Position numbers and translations under genes: made by a program | Notes under the pieces: model-generated | Databases searched by the model: none | Told to the model about the DNA's origin: nothing | The model's input: the letters and a program-made list of their open reading frames with translations, nothing else | In this document: positions 23,094 to 33,600 of the stretch, piece after piece | Numbering within the stretch: the stretch's first letter is position 1 | Layout of the letters: each line of letters opens with the position of its first letter | Assembly (NCBI RefSeq): GCF_000442255.1 | Contig: NZ_KE557286.1 | Span: 30,266 to 74,422 of the forward strand | Direction: 5' to 3' | From: Salipiger mucosus DSM 16094 | Lineage (GTDB): Bacteria; Pseudomonadota; Alphaproteobacteria; Rhodobacterales; Rhodobacteraceae | DNA length: 44,157 bases

Positions 23094-25601
23094 TCAGCTG
23101 CGCTGCTGTCCCGGCCAGTCGAGGAAGAGCGCCGACAGCCCCTCGGCCGCGGTCACCGCAGGCCAGAGCCGTTCCATCGCGTGATAGATCGTGCCGTGAC
23201 GCGGCAGCGGCTCGGTCGGCCAGGCCGGCTCCGGCCCCGCGAGCGCAAGCATGCGCTCGGCCACGCGGCCCGAGACATGGAACATGTTGCCCACCGGGAA
23301 GAGCAGCGGGTCTTCCGGCAGCGGCTCCGGCAGGCCGCCCGCCAGCCCGGGCAGCACGCGCCGCGCGGTGCCCCAGCCGGGACGGTAGGGATCGAAGGGC
23401 GCGACCAGCCCCGTCTCCGGCGCCATGATCCGCTCCAGCCCCGAGGACAGCCGCCGGTCGTCGCCCACCAGGATGGTCATCAGGAAGCGCTTCCAGATCG
23501 CCCCGGCGGGCGAGGTGCCCTCGGACCGCTTCTGGTGCAGGTGGCACCATGTCTCGTCGGCCCCCGCGATGCCCCGCTCGAAGAGCCGCAGGAAGGGCAG
23601 CACGTCGCGCCCGACGTTGGGCATCACCACCACTTCGACCGCGACACCGGCCTCGCCCGCGATATGCGCGACGGCGGCGCGCTTGGCCTCGGAGTCGGTC
23701 GTCACCACGATCCGCCGCGCCTCGCGCAGCGCGCGGTAATACAGCAGGTCGCCGCCAAGGTCCTGAAGGTGATGCGCATGCATGTGCACCGAAAGCGCCG
23801 GCGGCATCGCCTCGGCCCAGGCGAAACGCTCGACCGCCATCGCCCCGTGCACCCAGTTCTCCGAGCCCGCGATCGCCGCCTCCGCTTCGGCCCGCGATTG
23901 CCAGACGGCCCGCCGGCCCAGCGTCCAGAGTTTCTCGCGCTCCGCTGCCCGCGCCGCGCCCGCGCCGGGCCCCGGGGGCATCATCACCGGCACGTCGTAA
24001 TCGCCGCCCCCGATCACGAAGCGCTCCTGCGCCGCCAGCCGCCGCTCCAGCCGCTCGCGGATCGCGCGGAAGACGCGCGGGCGCGGCACTGCCTCGGGCG
24101 CCTCCCCGGCCGGCGCCTTGCGGGGCAGCGCCAACAGCGCGTCGCAGGCCGCCCCGAGATCGCCCCAGTCGATCCGCACCAGCCCCTCGGCGGTCTCGTC
24201 CAGCCCCGTCGCGCCCGCGAAGACCACCACCGGGCAGCCCGCCTCGGCCGCGTCGAAGACGACCTCCGGCCAGGGCTCCATCCGCGCTGGAACAAAGACC
24301 GCGTCCGCCGCGCGCAGCACGTCGGCGTCATGCTCCCCGTTCGGCAGAACGCAGACGTTGCCGCCCGCCGATCTCAGCTGCCGCTCGAGGAAGACGCCGA
24401 ACGCCGCGTCCTCGTGGTTCGCCCCGTCGCCCAGCCAGACGAAGAGCGTATCCTGACCGCGCCGAGCCGCCGCCTGCGCGGTCAGCACGAACAGGTCCGT
24501 GCCCGCCGCCCAGCCCACGGGTCCCGCGCCCAGCACGACGCGCCGCCCCTCGCAGTCCGCGCCCGTCAGCCGCGAAAGCCGCGCCCGCGCGGCACCCAGC
24601 GCCTCGGCGGCCACGCCGCCCTGCGCCAGGACGCGCGGCGCCACCACGCAGGTGTCGCGCGCCACATCGACGCCCAGGTCCTCCAGCATCGGCGCCCATT
24701 CCGCGCGCAGCGCCTCGGAGGGAAAGACCGTGAGGTCGGAGAAAAGCGCCGTGAAATGCGCCCGGTGCGCGGGCTGCACAGTCTCGGGAAAGGCCCCGAC
24801 GCAGGTGGCATGGGGCACCCCCTCGCGCACGAGATACCGCGCGGCGGGCAGGCTCTCGACCGCTCCCAGCACCGCGAGGTCGAGCCCGCCCAGCCCCTCG
24901 CTCTCGAGGAAATCGAGATCCCGCAGCGGCTCGGGCGCGACGATCAGCTCGATGGCCTCCGCCGCGAAGGCCTCGCGCCTCTCTCCGTCCGCCAGCGCCA
25001 GCACCAGCACGTCCTGCCCCGCCGCGGCCTCCTGCACCAGCGCCAGCCCCGGCCCCGACAGGTCGGGCAGAGCCACCATGCACAGCGCCCGGCCCGGCCG
25101 CCGCTCGCGCCCGCCGGGCTGCTGGCCCTCGCGCAGGTCGCGCAGGATGCGCCGGCCCTCGCGCCGCCCGTGCTGCAGCCAGTGGACGAAGGGCACCGCC
25201 CCCTCGGGCAGGCCCGGATGACAGGCGCGGTAATAGCTCTCGGAAAAGCCCGAGACGCGGGCATCGACCGGATCGCCCAGCAGGATCAGCTCGCAGAGCA
25301 GCTCGCAGGCCTCGGGCTCGCCCCGCGCGATCATCTCGCCCAGCTCGTGGTCCGCGACCAGCTCGGCAAGGCAGCGGTCGAGGTCGGGCACCTGCGCTGC
25401 CAGCCGCCGGTAGTCGTTGGGCGGCAGGCCCGCCGCGCGCCCGCTCTCGTCGTAATGCGTCCGCGGGTCCTGCCCCTCGTGCAGCGCGGCGCCCGCCCGG
25501 CGCCGGTAAGCGGCGGGCGAAAAACGGAAATCCGGGCGCTCCTGCGCCAGCGGCGTGCCGGCGATGTGCTCGCGCCACAGGGCATCGGGCGTGGTCACCA
25601 T
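23094..25601 (-). CDS. Large RgpF (rhamnan synthesis F)-type glycosyltransferase fusion
   Basis: Encodes 835 residues from ATG 25601. The N-terminal 150 residues hold two copies of a short motif seen in such proteins: FRFSPAAYRRR…THYDESGRAAG and FSESYYRACHPGLPEG then VHWLQHGRREGRRI. The middle (about 170-540) resembles a GT4/GT-B glycosyltransferase, with VFVPARMEPWPEVVFDAAEA as the nucleotide-sugar site. The last about 230 residues are an RgpF domain: SVHMHAHHLQDLGGDLLYY, MPNVGRDVLPFLRL, WCHLHQKRSEG and FPVGNMFHVSGRV. Such proteins act in cell-surface polysaccharide assembly on the cytoplasmic side. It is coupled to the upstream 155-aa gene by a seven-base overlap. The sugar and acceptor are unknown. 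Confidence 0.82.
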   Translation of the reverse strand: MVTTPDALWREHIAGTPLAQERPDFRFSPAAYRRRAGAALHEGQDPRTHYDESGRAAGLPPNDYRRLAAQVPDLDRCLAELVADHELGEMIARGEPEACELLCELILLGDPVDARVSGFSESYYRACHPGLPEGAVPFVHWLQHGRREGRRILRDLREGQQPGGRERRPGRALCMVALPDLSGPGLALVQEAAAGQDVLVLALADGERREAFAAEAIELIVAPEPLRDLDFLESEGLGGLDLAVLGAVESLPAARYLVREGVPHATCVGAFPETVQPAHRAHFTALFSDLTVFPSEALRAEWAPMLEDLGVDVARDTCVVAPRVLAQGGVAAEALGAARARLSRLTGADCEGRRVVLGAGPVGWAAGTDLFVLTAQAAARRGQDTLFVWLGDGANHEDAAFGVFLERQLRSAGGNVCVLPNGEHDADVLRAADAVFVPARMEPWPEVVFDAAEAGCPVVVFAGATGLDETAEGLVRIDWGDLGAACDALLALPRKAPAGEAPEAVPRPRVFRAIRERLERRLAAQERFVIGGGDYDVPVMMPPGPGAGAARAAEREKLWTLGRRAVWQSRAEAEAAIAGSENWVHGAMAVERFAWAEAMPPALSVHMHAHHLQDLGGDLLYYRALREARRIVVTTDSEAKRAAVAHIAGEAGVAVEVVVMPNVGRDVLPFLRLFERGIAGADETWCHLHQKRSEGTSPAGAIWKRFLMTILVGDDRRLSSGLERIMAPETGLVAPFDPYRPGWGTARRVLPGLAGGLPEPLPEDPLLFPVGNMFHVSGRVAERMLALAGPEPAWPTEPLPRHGTIYHAMERLWPAVTAAEGLSALFLDWPGQQRS

Positions 25602-26062
25602 CCCGCCTCCTCCTCGTCCCAGGGCACGAGGTGAAAGCGCAGCTGCTCGAAGACCGCCTCCGCGTCCTGCTTCTCGGCCTCGGCGAGATTGCGGAAGAAG
25701 GGCAGGAACAGCGGGTTGCCCAGCACGTCCGCGCCCAGCACCAGCCGGGCGATCTGCCCCGCATCGTCTTGCGTCATCTCGGCGGTATGCGGCGCGTCCT
25801 CGCAGCGCTCCAGCAGCGCGGCCAGTTCCTCGGGCGGAACCGCGTCGGCGGCGAACAGGAACGCCCCGTCGCCCAGCTGCCGGAACCGCGCCGCGCGCAG
25901 CACGACCTCGCGGATCACCCGCAGCGGGCTGCGCGTCTCCTCGAGAAAGCGGAACAGCCGCAGGCCCTCGCCGCCGGGCACCGCCTGCCCCGGTTGCAGC
26001 ACGAGGCAATGCGGCCCCGGCCAAGCCGGGCCCTGCCAGTCGCTGTCGAGCGTGATGAGCAT
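25595..26062 (-). CDS. Unknown 155-residue protein coupled to the RgpF-type gene
   Basis: From ATG 26062 (GGGAGGGA upstream) it encodes 155 residues beginning MLITLDSDWQGPAWPGP. No family was recognised. It is soluble, acidic toward the C-terminus (VPWDEEEAGW), with helical segments such as RLFRFLEETRSPLRVIREVV. Its stop overlaps the start of the glycosyltransferase gene, so the two proteins are probably made in fixed ratio and may work together. A frame extension to 26119 exists but starts in poor context. Confidence 0.65.
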   Translation of the reverse strand: MLITLDSDWQGPAWPGPHCLVLQPGQAVPGGEGLRLFRFLEETRSPLRVIREVVLRAARFRQLGDGAFLFAADAVPPEELAALLERCEDAPHTAEMTQDDAGQIARLVLGADVLGNPLFLPFFRNLAEAEKQDAEAVFEQLRFHLVPWDEEEAGW

Positions 26063-26128
26063 CGCCTGCCGGTCCCTCCCTTTCGGAAAATGGCTAACGG
26101 CCCCCGCGCCCGCGCACAAGGCGCGGCG

Positions 26129-27061
26129 TCAGCCCGGCTCGGCCTGTCGCGCGAAATCCTCGGCCATGCGCGCCACGCCCTCGTCCAGCGGCACCGAAGG
26201 CGTCCAGTCGAGCGCCGCCTGCGCCCGCGCGATGTCCAGCACGTTCGAGCCGACCTCGAGCGTCGAGGGCTCGCGCCGCGTGGCGATCTCGCGCCCCGTC
26301 GCCGCCTCGACCCGCGCGATCAGCTCGTTGAGCGAGGTGCCCTGCCCGCTGCCAAGGTTCAGCCGGCGCACCCAGCCCTCGGCCCTCTCGGGCGGACGCT
26401 CGCGCACCCGCCGCACGGCCGAGAGGAAATCCGAGATGTGCAGGTAGTCCCGCAGCCCCTCGCCGCTGCCGTAGACGGTAAAGCCGCTGCCGGCCTCCGC
26501 CGCCGCCAGCAGCAGCCGCAGCACCCCGCGCTCGCGGCGCGGCAGGCTCGTGCCATAGGGATTGGCGATGCGCAGGATCGTCAGCGGAAAACCGTGGTGC
26601 GCGGCGAGAAAGGCCAGCGCCTCCTCCACGGCCAGCTTGTGCAGCGCGTAGAAGCCGCGCGGCGCGGGCTGCTGGGTCTCGGGGATCGGCAGCACCTCGG
26701 CATCGCCGTAGACGGCGGCCGAGGACAGGTAGACGAAATGCCCCCGCCAGCCGCGCGCCAGCAGCGCCTCGACCATCGTGACCTGCGGCAGCACCATGCG
26801 CTGCGTCAGCTCCGCGATGGACCCGAAGGAGGCCCGCGCGTCCGACAGCCCCGCGCAGTGGATCACCGTGGCGTCCTTGCCCTCGAGCCAGGCCGGATGC
26901 AGCACCTCGGGCGTTGTGATCTGCAGCAGCCCCTCGCCCGTCTCGGGCAGGGGCCGCCGGGCCACGCCGGTCACCGGCCCCGCGCCCTGCGCCGACAGGT
27001 GGCGCAGGATCTCGAAGCCCAGGACGCCGGAACTGCCGGTCACGTATGTCGGTTGCACCAT
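26129..27061 (-). CDS. NAD-dependent epimerase/dehydratase (extended SDR)
   Basis: Encodes 310 residues from ATG 27061. The nucleotide-binding motif is TGSSGVLGFEIL (residues about 8-19; GxxGxxG with Ser in the second position). VYLSSAAVYGDAE supplies the catalytic Ser, and FYALHKLAVEE the Tyr-x-x-x-Lys pair. RIANPYGTSLPRRERGV and DYLHISDF are the usual sugar-nucleotide epimerase (GalE/RfaD-like) contacts. It likely converts a nucleotide sugar, and its position upstream of the RgpF-type gene suggests surface polysaccharide precursor supply. It begins 14 bases after the glpK stop, so it is probably read through from the glpK promoter. Confidence 0.87.
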   Translation of the reverse strand: MVQPTYVTGSSGVLGFEILRHLSAQGAGPVTGVARRPLPETGEGLLQITTPEVLHPAWLEGKDATVIHCAGLSDARASFGSIAELTQRMVLPQVTMVEALLARGWRGHFVYLSSAAVYGDAEVLPIPETQQPAPRGFYALHKLAVEEALAFLAAHHGFPLTILRIANPYGTSLPRRERGVLRLLLAAAEAGSGFTVYGSGEGLRDYLHISDFLSAVRRVRERPPERAEGWVRRLNLGSGQGTSLNELIARVEAATGREIATRREPSTLEVGSNVLDIARAQAALDWTPSVPLDEGVARMAEDFARQAEPG

Positions 27062-27075
27062 GCTCTCTCCCGCGC

Positions 27076-28563
27076 TCAGACCGAGAGCGTCGCCGACACC
27101 GCGCGCTTCCACGCGGCGTATTTCTCCTCGCGGTCGCTCTCGCCCATGCCGGGCTCGAAGCGCCGCTCCAGCGCCCAGCCCTCGGCAAAGCCCGCGCGGT
27201 CGGGATAGAGCCCGGCGCGGTATCCGGCAAGCCAGGCCGCGCCCATCGCCGTGGTCTCGACCACCTCGGGCCGGTCCACCGGCGCGCCGATGATGTCGGC
27301 CAGGAACTGCATCGCCCAGTCGCTCGCGCTCATGCCGCCGTCGACGCGCAGGGTCTGCGCCTCGCCGCCCTCCTGCCAGTCGGCCTGCATCGCCTCCAGC
27401 AGGTCGCGCGTCTGGTAGCCCACGCTCTCGAGCGCCGCCTTGGCGAACTCCGCCGGCCCCGAGTTGCGCGTCAGGCCATAGACCGCGCCCCGGCACTCGG
27501 CGTTCCAGTAGGGCGCGCCCAGCCCGGTGAAGGCCGGCACGAGGATCACGTTCTGCGCCGGGTCCGCGCGCTCGGCCAGCGGCTGCGTCTCGGGCGCGGC
27601 GCGGATCACCTGCATGCCGTCGCGCAGCCACTGCACCACCGCCCCGGCGATGAAGATCGAGCCTTCGAGCGCGTAGGTCGTCTCGCCGTCCAGCCGGTAG
27701 GCGATGGTCGTCAGCAGCCGGTTCTTCGAGCGCACCGGCTCGGTCCCGGTGTTGAGCAGCGCAAAGCAGCCCGTGCCGTAAGTGCTTTTCAGCATCCCCG
27801 GCCGGAAGCAGGCCTGCCCCAGCGTCGCCGCCTGCTGGTCGCCCGCGACGCCCAGGATCGGGATCTCGGCCCCGAAGAGGTCCGCCCGCGCCATGCCGAA
27901 ATCGTCGGCGCAGTCCAGCACCTCGGGCAGCATCGACATCGGGATGCCCAGCATCTCGCACATGGTCGAGGACCAGCGCCCCTCGCGGATGTCGTAGAGC
28001 ATCGTGCGCGCCGCGTTGGTGGCGTCGGTGACGTGGCGCTTGCCGTCGGTCAGCTTCCAGATCAGCCAGGTGTCGACCGTACCGAAGGCCAGCTCCCCGC
28101 GCTCGGCCCGCTCGCGCGCGCCTTCGACGTTGTCGAGCAGCCACTTCACCTTTGTGGCCGAGAAATAGGGGTCCAGCAGCAGCCCCGTCTTGGCCGTCAC
28201 CGCCTCTTCATGGCCCGCCTCGCGCAACTCCTGGCACATCTCCGAGGTGCGCCGGTCCTGCCAGACGATGGCGTTGTGGATCGGCTTGCCGGTCTCGCGG
28301 TCCCAGATCAGCGTGGTCTCGCGCTGGTTGGTGATGCCGATGCCCGCGATGTCGGAGCCGTGGATGCCCGCCTTTTCCATGGCGGCGCGGCAGGTGGCGG
28401 CGGTGCTCGACCACAGGTCGCCGCAGTCGTGCTCGACCCAGCCCGAGTCGGGGAAGTGCTGCTCGAACTCCTCCTGCGCCGAGGCCGCGACGGTCATCCG
28501 GTCGTCGAACAGGATCGCCCGGCTCGAGGTGGTGCCCTGGTCGATGGCGAGAATGTAACGCAT
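27076..28563 (-). CDS. glpK: Glycerol kinase
   Basis: Encodes 495 residues, close to E. coli GlpK (502). FGGY-family motifs: [17 protein letters not shown] (phosphate 1, residues 4-20), [30 protein letters not shown], the glycerol site around [29 protein letters not shown], and the adenosine motif [18 protein letters not shown]. It phosphorylates glycerol to sn-glycerol-3-phosphate in the cytoplasm. The ATG at 28563 has GGGAGGA 4 bases upstream. No glpF, glpD or glycerol ABC genes are in the window; the epimerase and glycosyltransferase genes follow on the same strand. A perfect dyad at 28659-28680 may be its operator. Confidence 0.95.
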   Translation of the reverse strand: MRYILAIDQGTTSSRAILFDDRMTVAASAQEEFEQHFPDSGWVEHDCGDLWSSTAATCRAAMEKAGIHGSDIAGIGITNQRETTLIWDRETGKPIHNAIVWQDRRTSEMCQELREAGHEEAVTAKTGLLLDPYFSATKVKWLLDNVEGARERAERGELAFGTVDTWLIWKLTDGKRHVTDATNAARTMLYDIREGRWSSTMCEMLGIPMSMLPEVLDCADDFGMARADLFGAEIPILGVAGDQQAATLGQACFRPGMLKSTYGTGCFALLNTGTEPVRSKNRLLTTIAYRLDGETTYALEGSIFIAGAVVQWLRDGMQVIRAAPETQPLAERADPAQNVILVPAFTGLGAPYWNAECRGAVYGLTRNSGPAEFAKAALESVGYQTRDLLEAMQADWQEGGEAQTLRVDGGMSASDWAMQFLADIIGAPVDRPEVVETTAMGAAWLAGYRAGLYPDRAGFAEGWALERRFEPGMGESDREEKYAAWKRAVSATLSV

Positions 28564-28658
28564 CAGTCCTCCCTTACGTGGCCTGGGTCTCAGGGTAAGG
28601 CATGCGGCGGGCATGTCCATGCCGCTCGGGACGCGACCCGCCGCCCGGGACACGGTCA

Positions 28659-28680
28659 GGTGTCACGGTAACATGACACC
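28659..28680. promoter_or_regulatory. Candidate operator GGTGTCA-N8-TGACACC between glpK and tamA
   Basis: Perfect 7-bp inverted repeats GGTGTCA (28659-28665) and TGACACC (28674-28680), 96 bases upstream of glpK and 152 bases upstream of tamA. There is no T-run, and it lies between divergent genes, so it is not a terminator. It does not match the recalled E. coli GlpR or CRP sites. The regulated gene is more likely glpK by distance. Confidence 0.5.
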
Positions 28681-28831
28681 ATGCGCCCCGGCGCCGCCCG
28701 CCGAACCGTGTCGCGGGGGCCGCGATGACACGCGGATTTCATTGCATCGCCACAAGATGTGCCCGATGACTCTGGCCGCAAAGCTACCGCTTCGTTAACC
28801 TAGCGTGACGTCAAAACGGAAAGGACCGCCC

Positions 28832-30625
28832 GTGCTGCTCCGGCGATTCGACCTGGCCCTCGCGGCCACCCTGAGCCTCGCGGCCCTTCCGGCCGCCGCC
28901 TTCGACGCACTCGATTTCGACACTCCCGGCATGGACGAGGATCTGCGCTCGGAGATCAAGACCAACTCGGCCCTGGCCGAGGCCGAGAACGACGAGCGCA
29001 TCTCCGGACAGGACGTGCTGGCCGCCGCGCTCTCGGACTACGGCATCCTGCTCGAGACGCTCTACGCCAGCGGTTACTACGGCGGCACGATCTCGATCCG
29101 CATCGACGGGCGCGAGGCATCGGACATCCCGCTGCTCTCGGTGCCCGACACCGTCGGGCAGGTCTCGGTCACCGTGCAGCAGGGCCCCAAGTTCAAGTTC
29201 GGCGAGGCCAGCGTCGCCCCCGTCACCCCCGAGACCGAGCTGCCCGAAGGCTTCGCGACCGGCCAGACCGCGCGCTCGGCGCTCATCACCGACGCGGCGC
29301 AGGCGGGCATCGACGGCTGGCGCGCCATCGGCCACGCCAAGGCCGGGATCGCGCGCGAGCGCGTCACCGCCAACCACGCCACCTCGCGCATCGATGCCGA
29401 CATCGACCTCGCGCCCGGCGACCGGCTGCGTTTCGGCCGTCTGGTGACCGTCACCGACAGCTACGTGCGCACCGCCGCGCTGCGCCGCATCGCGGGCCTG
29501 CCCACCGGCGAGGTTTTCGATCCCGACGAGATGCAGCTCGTCTCGGACCGCCTGACCAGCACCGGCGCCTTCTCGACCGTGCGCCTGACCGAGGCCGAAG
29601 AGCCCAACCCCGACGGCACGCTCGACATCGAGCTGCGCGTGCAGGACGCCGAGCCGCGCCGCTTCGGCTTCGGCGCCGAGCTCTCCTCGCTCGACGGGCT
29701 GACGCTCAGCGCCTTCTGGCTGCACCGCAACCTGCTGGGCGGCGCCGAACGCTTCCGCATCGACGGCGAGATTTCTGGCATCACCGGCCAGCAGGGCGAA
29801 GCCGACGGCGAAGTCAGGGCGCGGCTCGAGGTGCCCGGCGCCATAGGCCCCGACACCGACGCCTACTTCGAGGGCGAACTGGCCTATCTGCAGGAACCGA
29901 CCTACGAGCTCGAGACCATCGCGCTTGGCGCCGGTCTCACCCGGCGCTTCAACGAGTATCTCAGCGCCGACATCGGCGCCGGTCTCGCCTTCGCCCAGGT
30001 GCGCGACGACTTCGGCACCCGCACCTTCGAGATGATCCTCTTCCCCGGCGAGGTCACCTACGACCGCCGCGACAACGAGCTCGACCCGCGCAACGGCTTC
30101 TATGTCGGGGCCGAGGCCGAACCCTTCTACGAGTTCGGCGGCAGCGGCACCGGCGCGCGGCTCTACGGCGACCTGCGCGGCTACTACGGGCTGGGCGAAG
30201 AGGATCGCACCGTGCTCGCCGCCCGTCTTCAGGTCGGCTCTCTCGTCGGCCCCGATATCTCGGACACGCAGCCCTCGTTCCTGTTCTACTCCGGCGGCGC
30301 GGGCACCGTGCGCGGCCAGCCCTACCAGTCGCTCAACGTCGATCTGGGCAACGGCGACGAATCCGGCGGCCGCAGCTTCGTCGGCCTCTCGGCCGAGGTG
30401 CGGCAGGACTTCGGCGAGAACTTCGGCGTCGTTGCCTTCGCCGACGCGGGCTTCGTGGGCGAGACCGCCACGCCCGGCCAGGACGGCGAATGGCATTCCG
30501 GCGCGGGCCTCGGCGTGCGCTACCAGACGGGCCTCGGGCCCATCCGCTTCGACGTCGCCGCGCCCACCAGCGGCGAAACCGGCGACGGCGTGCAGATCTA
30601 CCTCGGCATAGGGCAGGCATTTTGA
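28832..30625 (+). CDS. tamA: Outer-membrane Omp85-family protein TamA
   Basis: From GTG 28832 (GGAAAGGA six bases upstream) it encodes 597 residues. A signal peptide (LLRRFDLALAATLSLAALPA) is cleaved probably near AAA|FDA. POTRA-type repeats follow (about residues 60-270; for example GYYGGTISIRIDGREA and TSTGAFSTVRLTEAEEP). The Omp85 beta-barrel domain runs to the end and shows GFGAELSSLDGLTLSAFW, VRGQPYQSLN (the conserved VRGY/VRGF loop-6 motif, here VRGQPYQ) and the C-terminal GLGPIRFDVA. TamA works with TamB in envelope protein and lipid transport. The tamB start overlaps its stop (30622-30625). GTG 28805 is an in-frame alternative with no signal-peptide advantage. Confidence 0.88.
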   Translation: MLLRRFDLALAATLSLAALPAAAFDALDFDTPGMDEDLRSEIKTNSALAEAENDERISGQDVLAAALSDYGILLETLYASGYYGGTISIRIDGREASDIPLLSVPDTVGQVSVTVQQGPKFKFGEASVAPVTPETELPEGFATGQTARSALITDAAQAGIDGWRAIGHAKAGIARERVTANHATSRIDADIDLAPGDRLRFGRLVTVTDSYVRTAALRRIAGLPTGEVFDPDEMQLVSDRLTSTGAFSTVRLTEAEEPNPDGTLDIELRVQDAEPRRFGFGAELSSLDGLTLSAFWLHRNLLGGAERFRIDGEISGITGQQGEADGEVRARLEVPGAIGPDTDAYFEGELAYLQEPTYELETIALGAGLTRRFNEYLSADIGAGLAFAQVRDDFGTRTFEMILFPGEVTYDRRDNELDPRNGFYVGAEAEPFYEFGGSGTGARLYGDLRGYYGLGEEDRTVLAARLQVGSLVGPDISDTQPSFLFYSGGAGTVRGQPYQSLNVDLGNGDESGGRSFVGLSAEVRQDFGENFGVVAFADAGFVGETATPGQDGEWHSGAGLGVRYQTGLGPIRFDVAAPTSGETGDGVQIYLGIGQAF

Positions 30626-33600
30626 CCCGGACTCTGCGACTTCTCCCGCTCCTCTTCTGTCTCACGCTCCCCGTCGCGGCCCCCGCGCAGGACGCCGAGG
30701 ATGACGGCGGCGGCCGGCTCGAGCGGCTGATCGAGGGCGCGCTCTCGGGCGCGGGCCGCAATGTGCAGATCTCGGGCTTCCGCGGCCTGCTGTCCTCCGA
30801 GGCCACGCTCGACCGCATGACCATCTCGGACGACCAGGGCGTCTGGCTCACGCTCGAGAACGCGACGCTCGAGTGGACCCGCACGGCCCTGCTGCGCGGC
30901 GCGCTCGAAGTGAACGAACTCACCGCCGAGCGTCTCGAGATCGCCCGCGCGCCCATCGCCTCGCCCGAGGCCCCGGCCCCCGAGGCCAGCGGCGGCTTCT
31001 CGCTCCCCGAGCTTCCCGTCTCCGTCAACGTCGGCGAGCTTGGCATCGACCGCGTCGAACTCGGCGCCTCGCTCATCGGCGAGCCGCTGGCCCTGCAGCT
31101 CCAGGGCAGCGCCGAGCTGGCCGGCGGCGAGGGCGACGCCACGCTGCAGGTCACCCGCATCGACGGCACGCAGGGCGACATCACCCTCGCGGGCAGCTAC
31201 GCCAACGACACCGGGCAGCTCGCGCTCGACCTCTCGGTCGAGGAAGGCGCGGGCGGCATCATCACCAGGAAGATGAACCTGCCCGATGCGCCGCCGCTCT
31301 CGCTCACGCTGCAGGGCGAGGGTCCGGTCGACGACTTCACCGCCGACCTCGCGCTGGTGATCGACGACGCCGAGCACGTCGAGGGCCAGATCACCCTGCG
31401 CGGGCAGGAGGACGGCGGGCAGGCCTTCGCCGCCGACGTCACCGGCGACCTGCGCCCGCTCCTCCCCGAGGAGCAGCGCGCCTTCATGGGCGCCGAGCAG
31501 GCGCTGCAGGTCAGCGGCCTGCTGGGGGCCGACGGCGCCATCGACCTCGACACCCTCGCGCTCACCACCGCCCAGCTCCAGCTCGAGGGCTCCGCCCGCA
31601 TCGGCGCCGACCGCTGGCCCGAGGTGCTGCAGCTCGACGGCCGCATCGCCTCCGAGGACGGCGAGCCGGTGCGCCTTGCCTTCACCGAGGATGCGACGCT
31701 GCTGGACGGCGCCACGCTCGCGCTCGACTACGACCGGTCGCAGGGCGACAGCTTCACCCTCGACGTGGTGGCCCAGGGCCTCGACCGGTCCGAGATGTCG
31801 CTCGCCGAGGCCCGCATCGCCGGCCGCGGCACGATCACCCGCAGCGCGGGCGAAAGCCTGCCCGGCGCGGTGCGCGGCGCGCTGACCCTCGACCTCGAAG
31901 GCCTGCAGTTCGCCGACGCGGCGCTGGCGCGGGCCACCGGCCCCGCGATGCAGGGACGGCTCGATTTCGACTGGCAGCCGGACGAGCCGCTGACCCTCGC
32001 CGATATCGACCTGCAGGGCGCCGGCCTGCAACTCGTGGGCGACGTGGTCTTCTCCGGCCTCACCGCGGGCGAGGATCCCGCGATCGAGCCCGACCTGCGC
32101 CTCGACGCCGACGACATCTCGCGCTTCTCCGGCCTCGCCGGCCAGCAGCTCGAGGGCGCCGCCGACGTGGCCCTCGCCGGCCGCGTCGAACCCCTCGCCG
32201 GGCGCTTCGACCTGACGCTGAACGGCCGCACCGTCGACCTCGCCTCGGGCATCGAACAGCTCGACCCGCTCCTCGCGGGCATCGTCAGCCTCGACGCCGC
32301 CGTCGCCCGCGACGAGGAGGGCACCGTCCTGCGCGAACTCGTGCTGAACGGCGACCACCTGAACCTCGACGCCTTCGCCCGCCTGCAGACCGACGGCAGC
32401 ACCGGCACCCTCGAGGCCGAGCTCAGCGACCTGTCGCTCATCGACCCCTCGCTCTCGGGCGCCGCCACCATCCAGGGCGACCTGTCGGAAACCCCCGAGG
32501 CCTACAGCCTCGACTTCACCGCCAGCGCCCCGGGCGGCACCGACGCGCAGGGCACCGTGACCGCCGAGAAATCCGAGAGCGGCATCGCCGCCGTCGGCTT
32601 CGACGGCCAGGCCGCCGCCGACGACCTCTCGGTCTACTCCGCCATCGCCGGGCGCGAGCTGGGCGGCAGCGCCACCTTCGACGGCCAGGCGCGCTACGCC
32701 CTCGACGGCGGCGCCTTCAGCGCCGAGGGCGACCTCGCCACCCTCGACGTGCGCGTCGGCATCCCCGAGGTCGACGGCCTGCTCGCCGGCCGCACCGAGA
32801 TGACCGTCGCCGTCGACCGCGACGCCGATGGCATCGTCCTGCGCACCCTGCGCGCCCAGGGCCCGGCCATCGACCTCGACGCCGAGGGCCGCATCGTCGA
32901 AGGCGCCAGCACCGGCACCTTCACCCTGCGCCTGCCCGAGCTGTCGCGCATCCGCGACGGCCTGTCCGGCGCGCTCGCCCTCGACGGCACGCTCGAGGAA
33001 ACCGCCGAGGCCTATGTCGTCGACTTCACCGCCTCCGGCCCCGGCAGCACCGAGGCCGACGGCGTCGTGCAGGCCGAGAAATCCGAGGGCGGCGTCGCCG
33101 CCCTGGCCTTCGACGGCCGCGCAGCGGTCGCGAACCTCGCGGCCTATGCCCCGCTCCTCCAGCGCGAGCTGGGCGGCGGCGCGGACTTCGACGGCGCCGC
33201 ACGCTACGAGCTGGACACCGGCCACTTCAGCGCCGCGGGCGATCTGGTGACGCAGGACATCCGCGCCGGCATCCCCGAGGTCGACGGCCTGCTCGCCGGC
33301 CGCACGGTCATGCAGGTCGACGCCGAACGGAACGAGAGCGGCATCGTGCTGCGCACCCTCAACGCCGAGGGCCCGGCCATCACCCTCGACGCCGAGGGCC
33401 GCATCACCGACGGCGCCAGCAACGGCACCTTCACCCTGCGCCTGCCCGAGCTTTCGCGCATCCGCAGCGGCCTGTCCGGCGCGCTCGCCCTCGACGGCAC
33501 GCTCGAGGAAACCGCCGACGCGCTGCTGCTCGACTTCACCGCCTCCGGCCCCGGCGGCACCGACGCCAGCGGCCGCGTCAGCGCCGAGAAGCTGGGCGAG

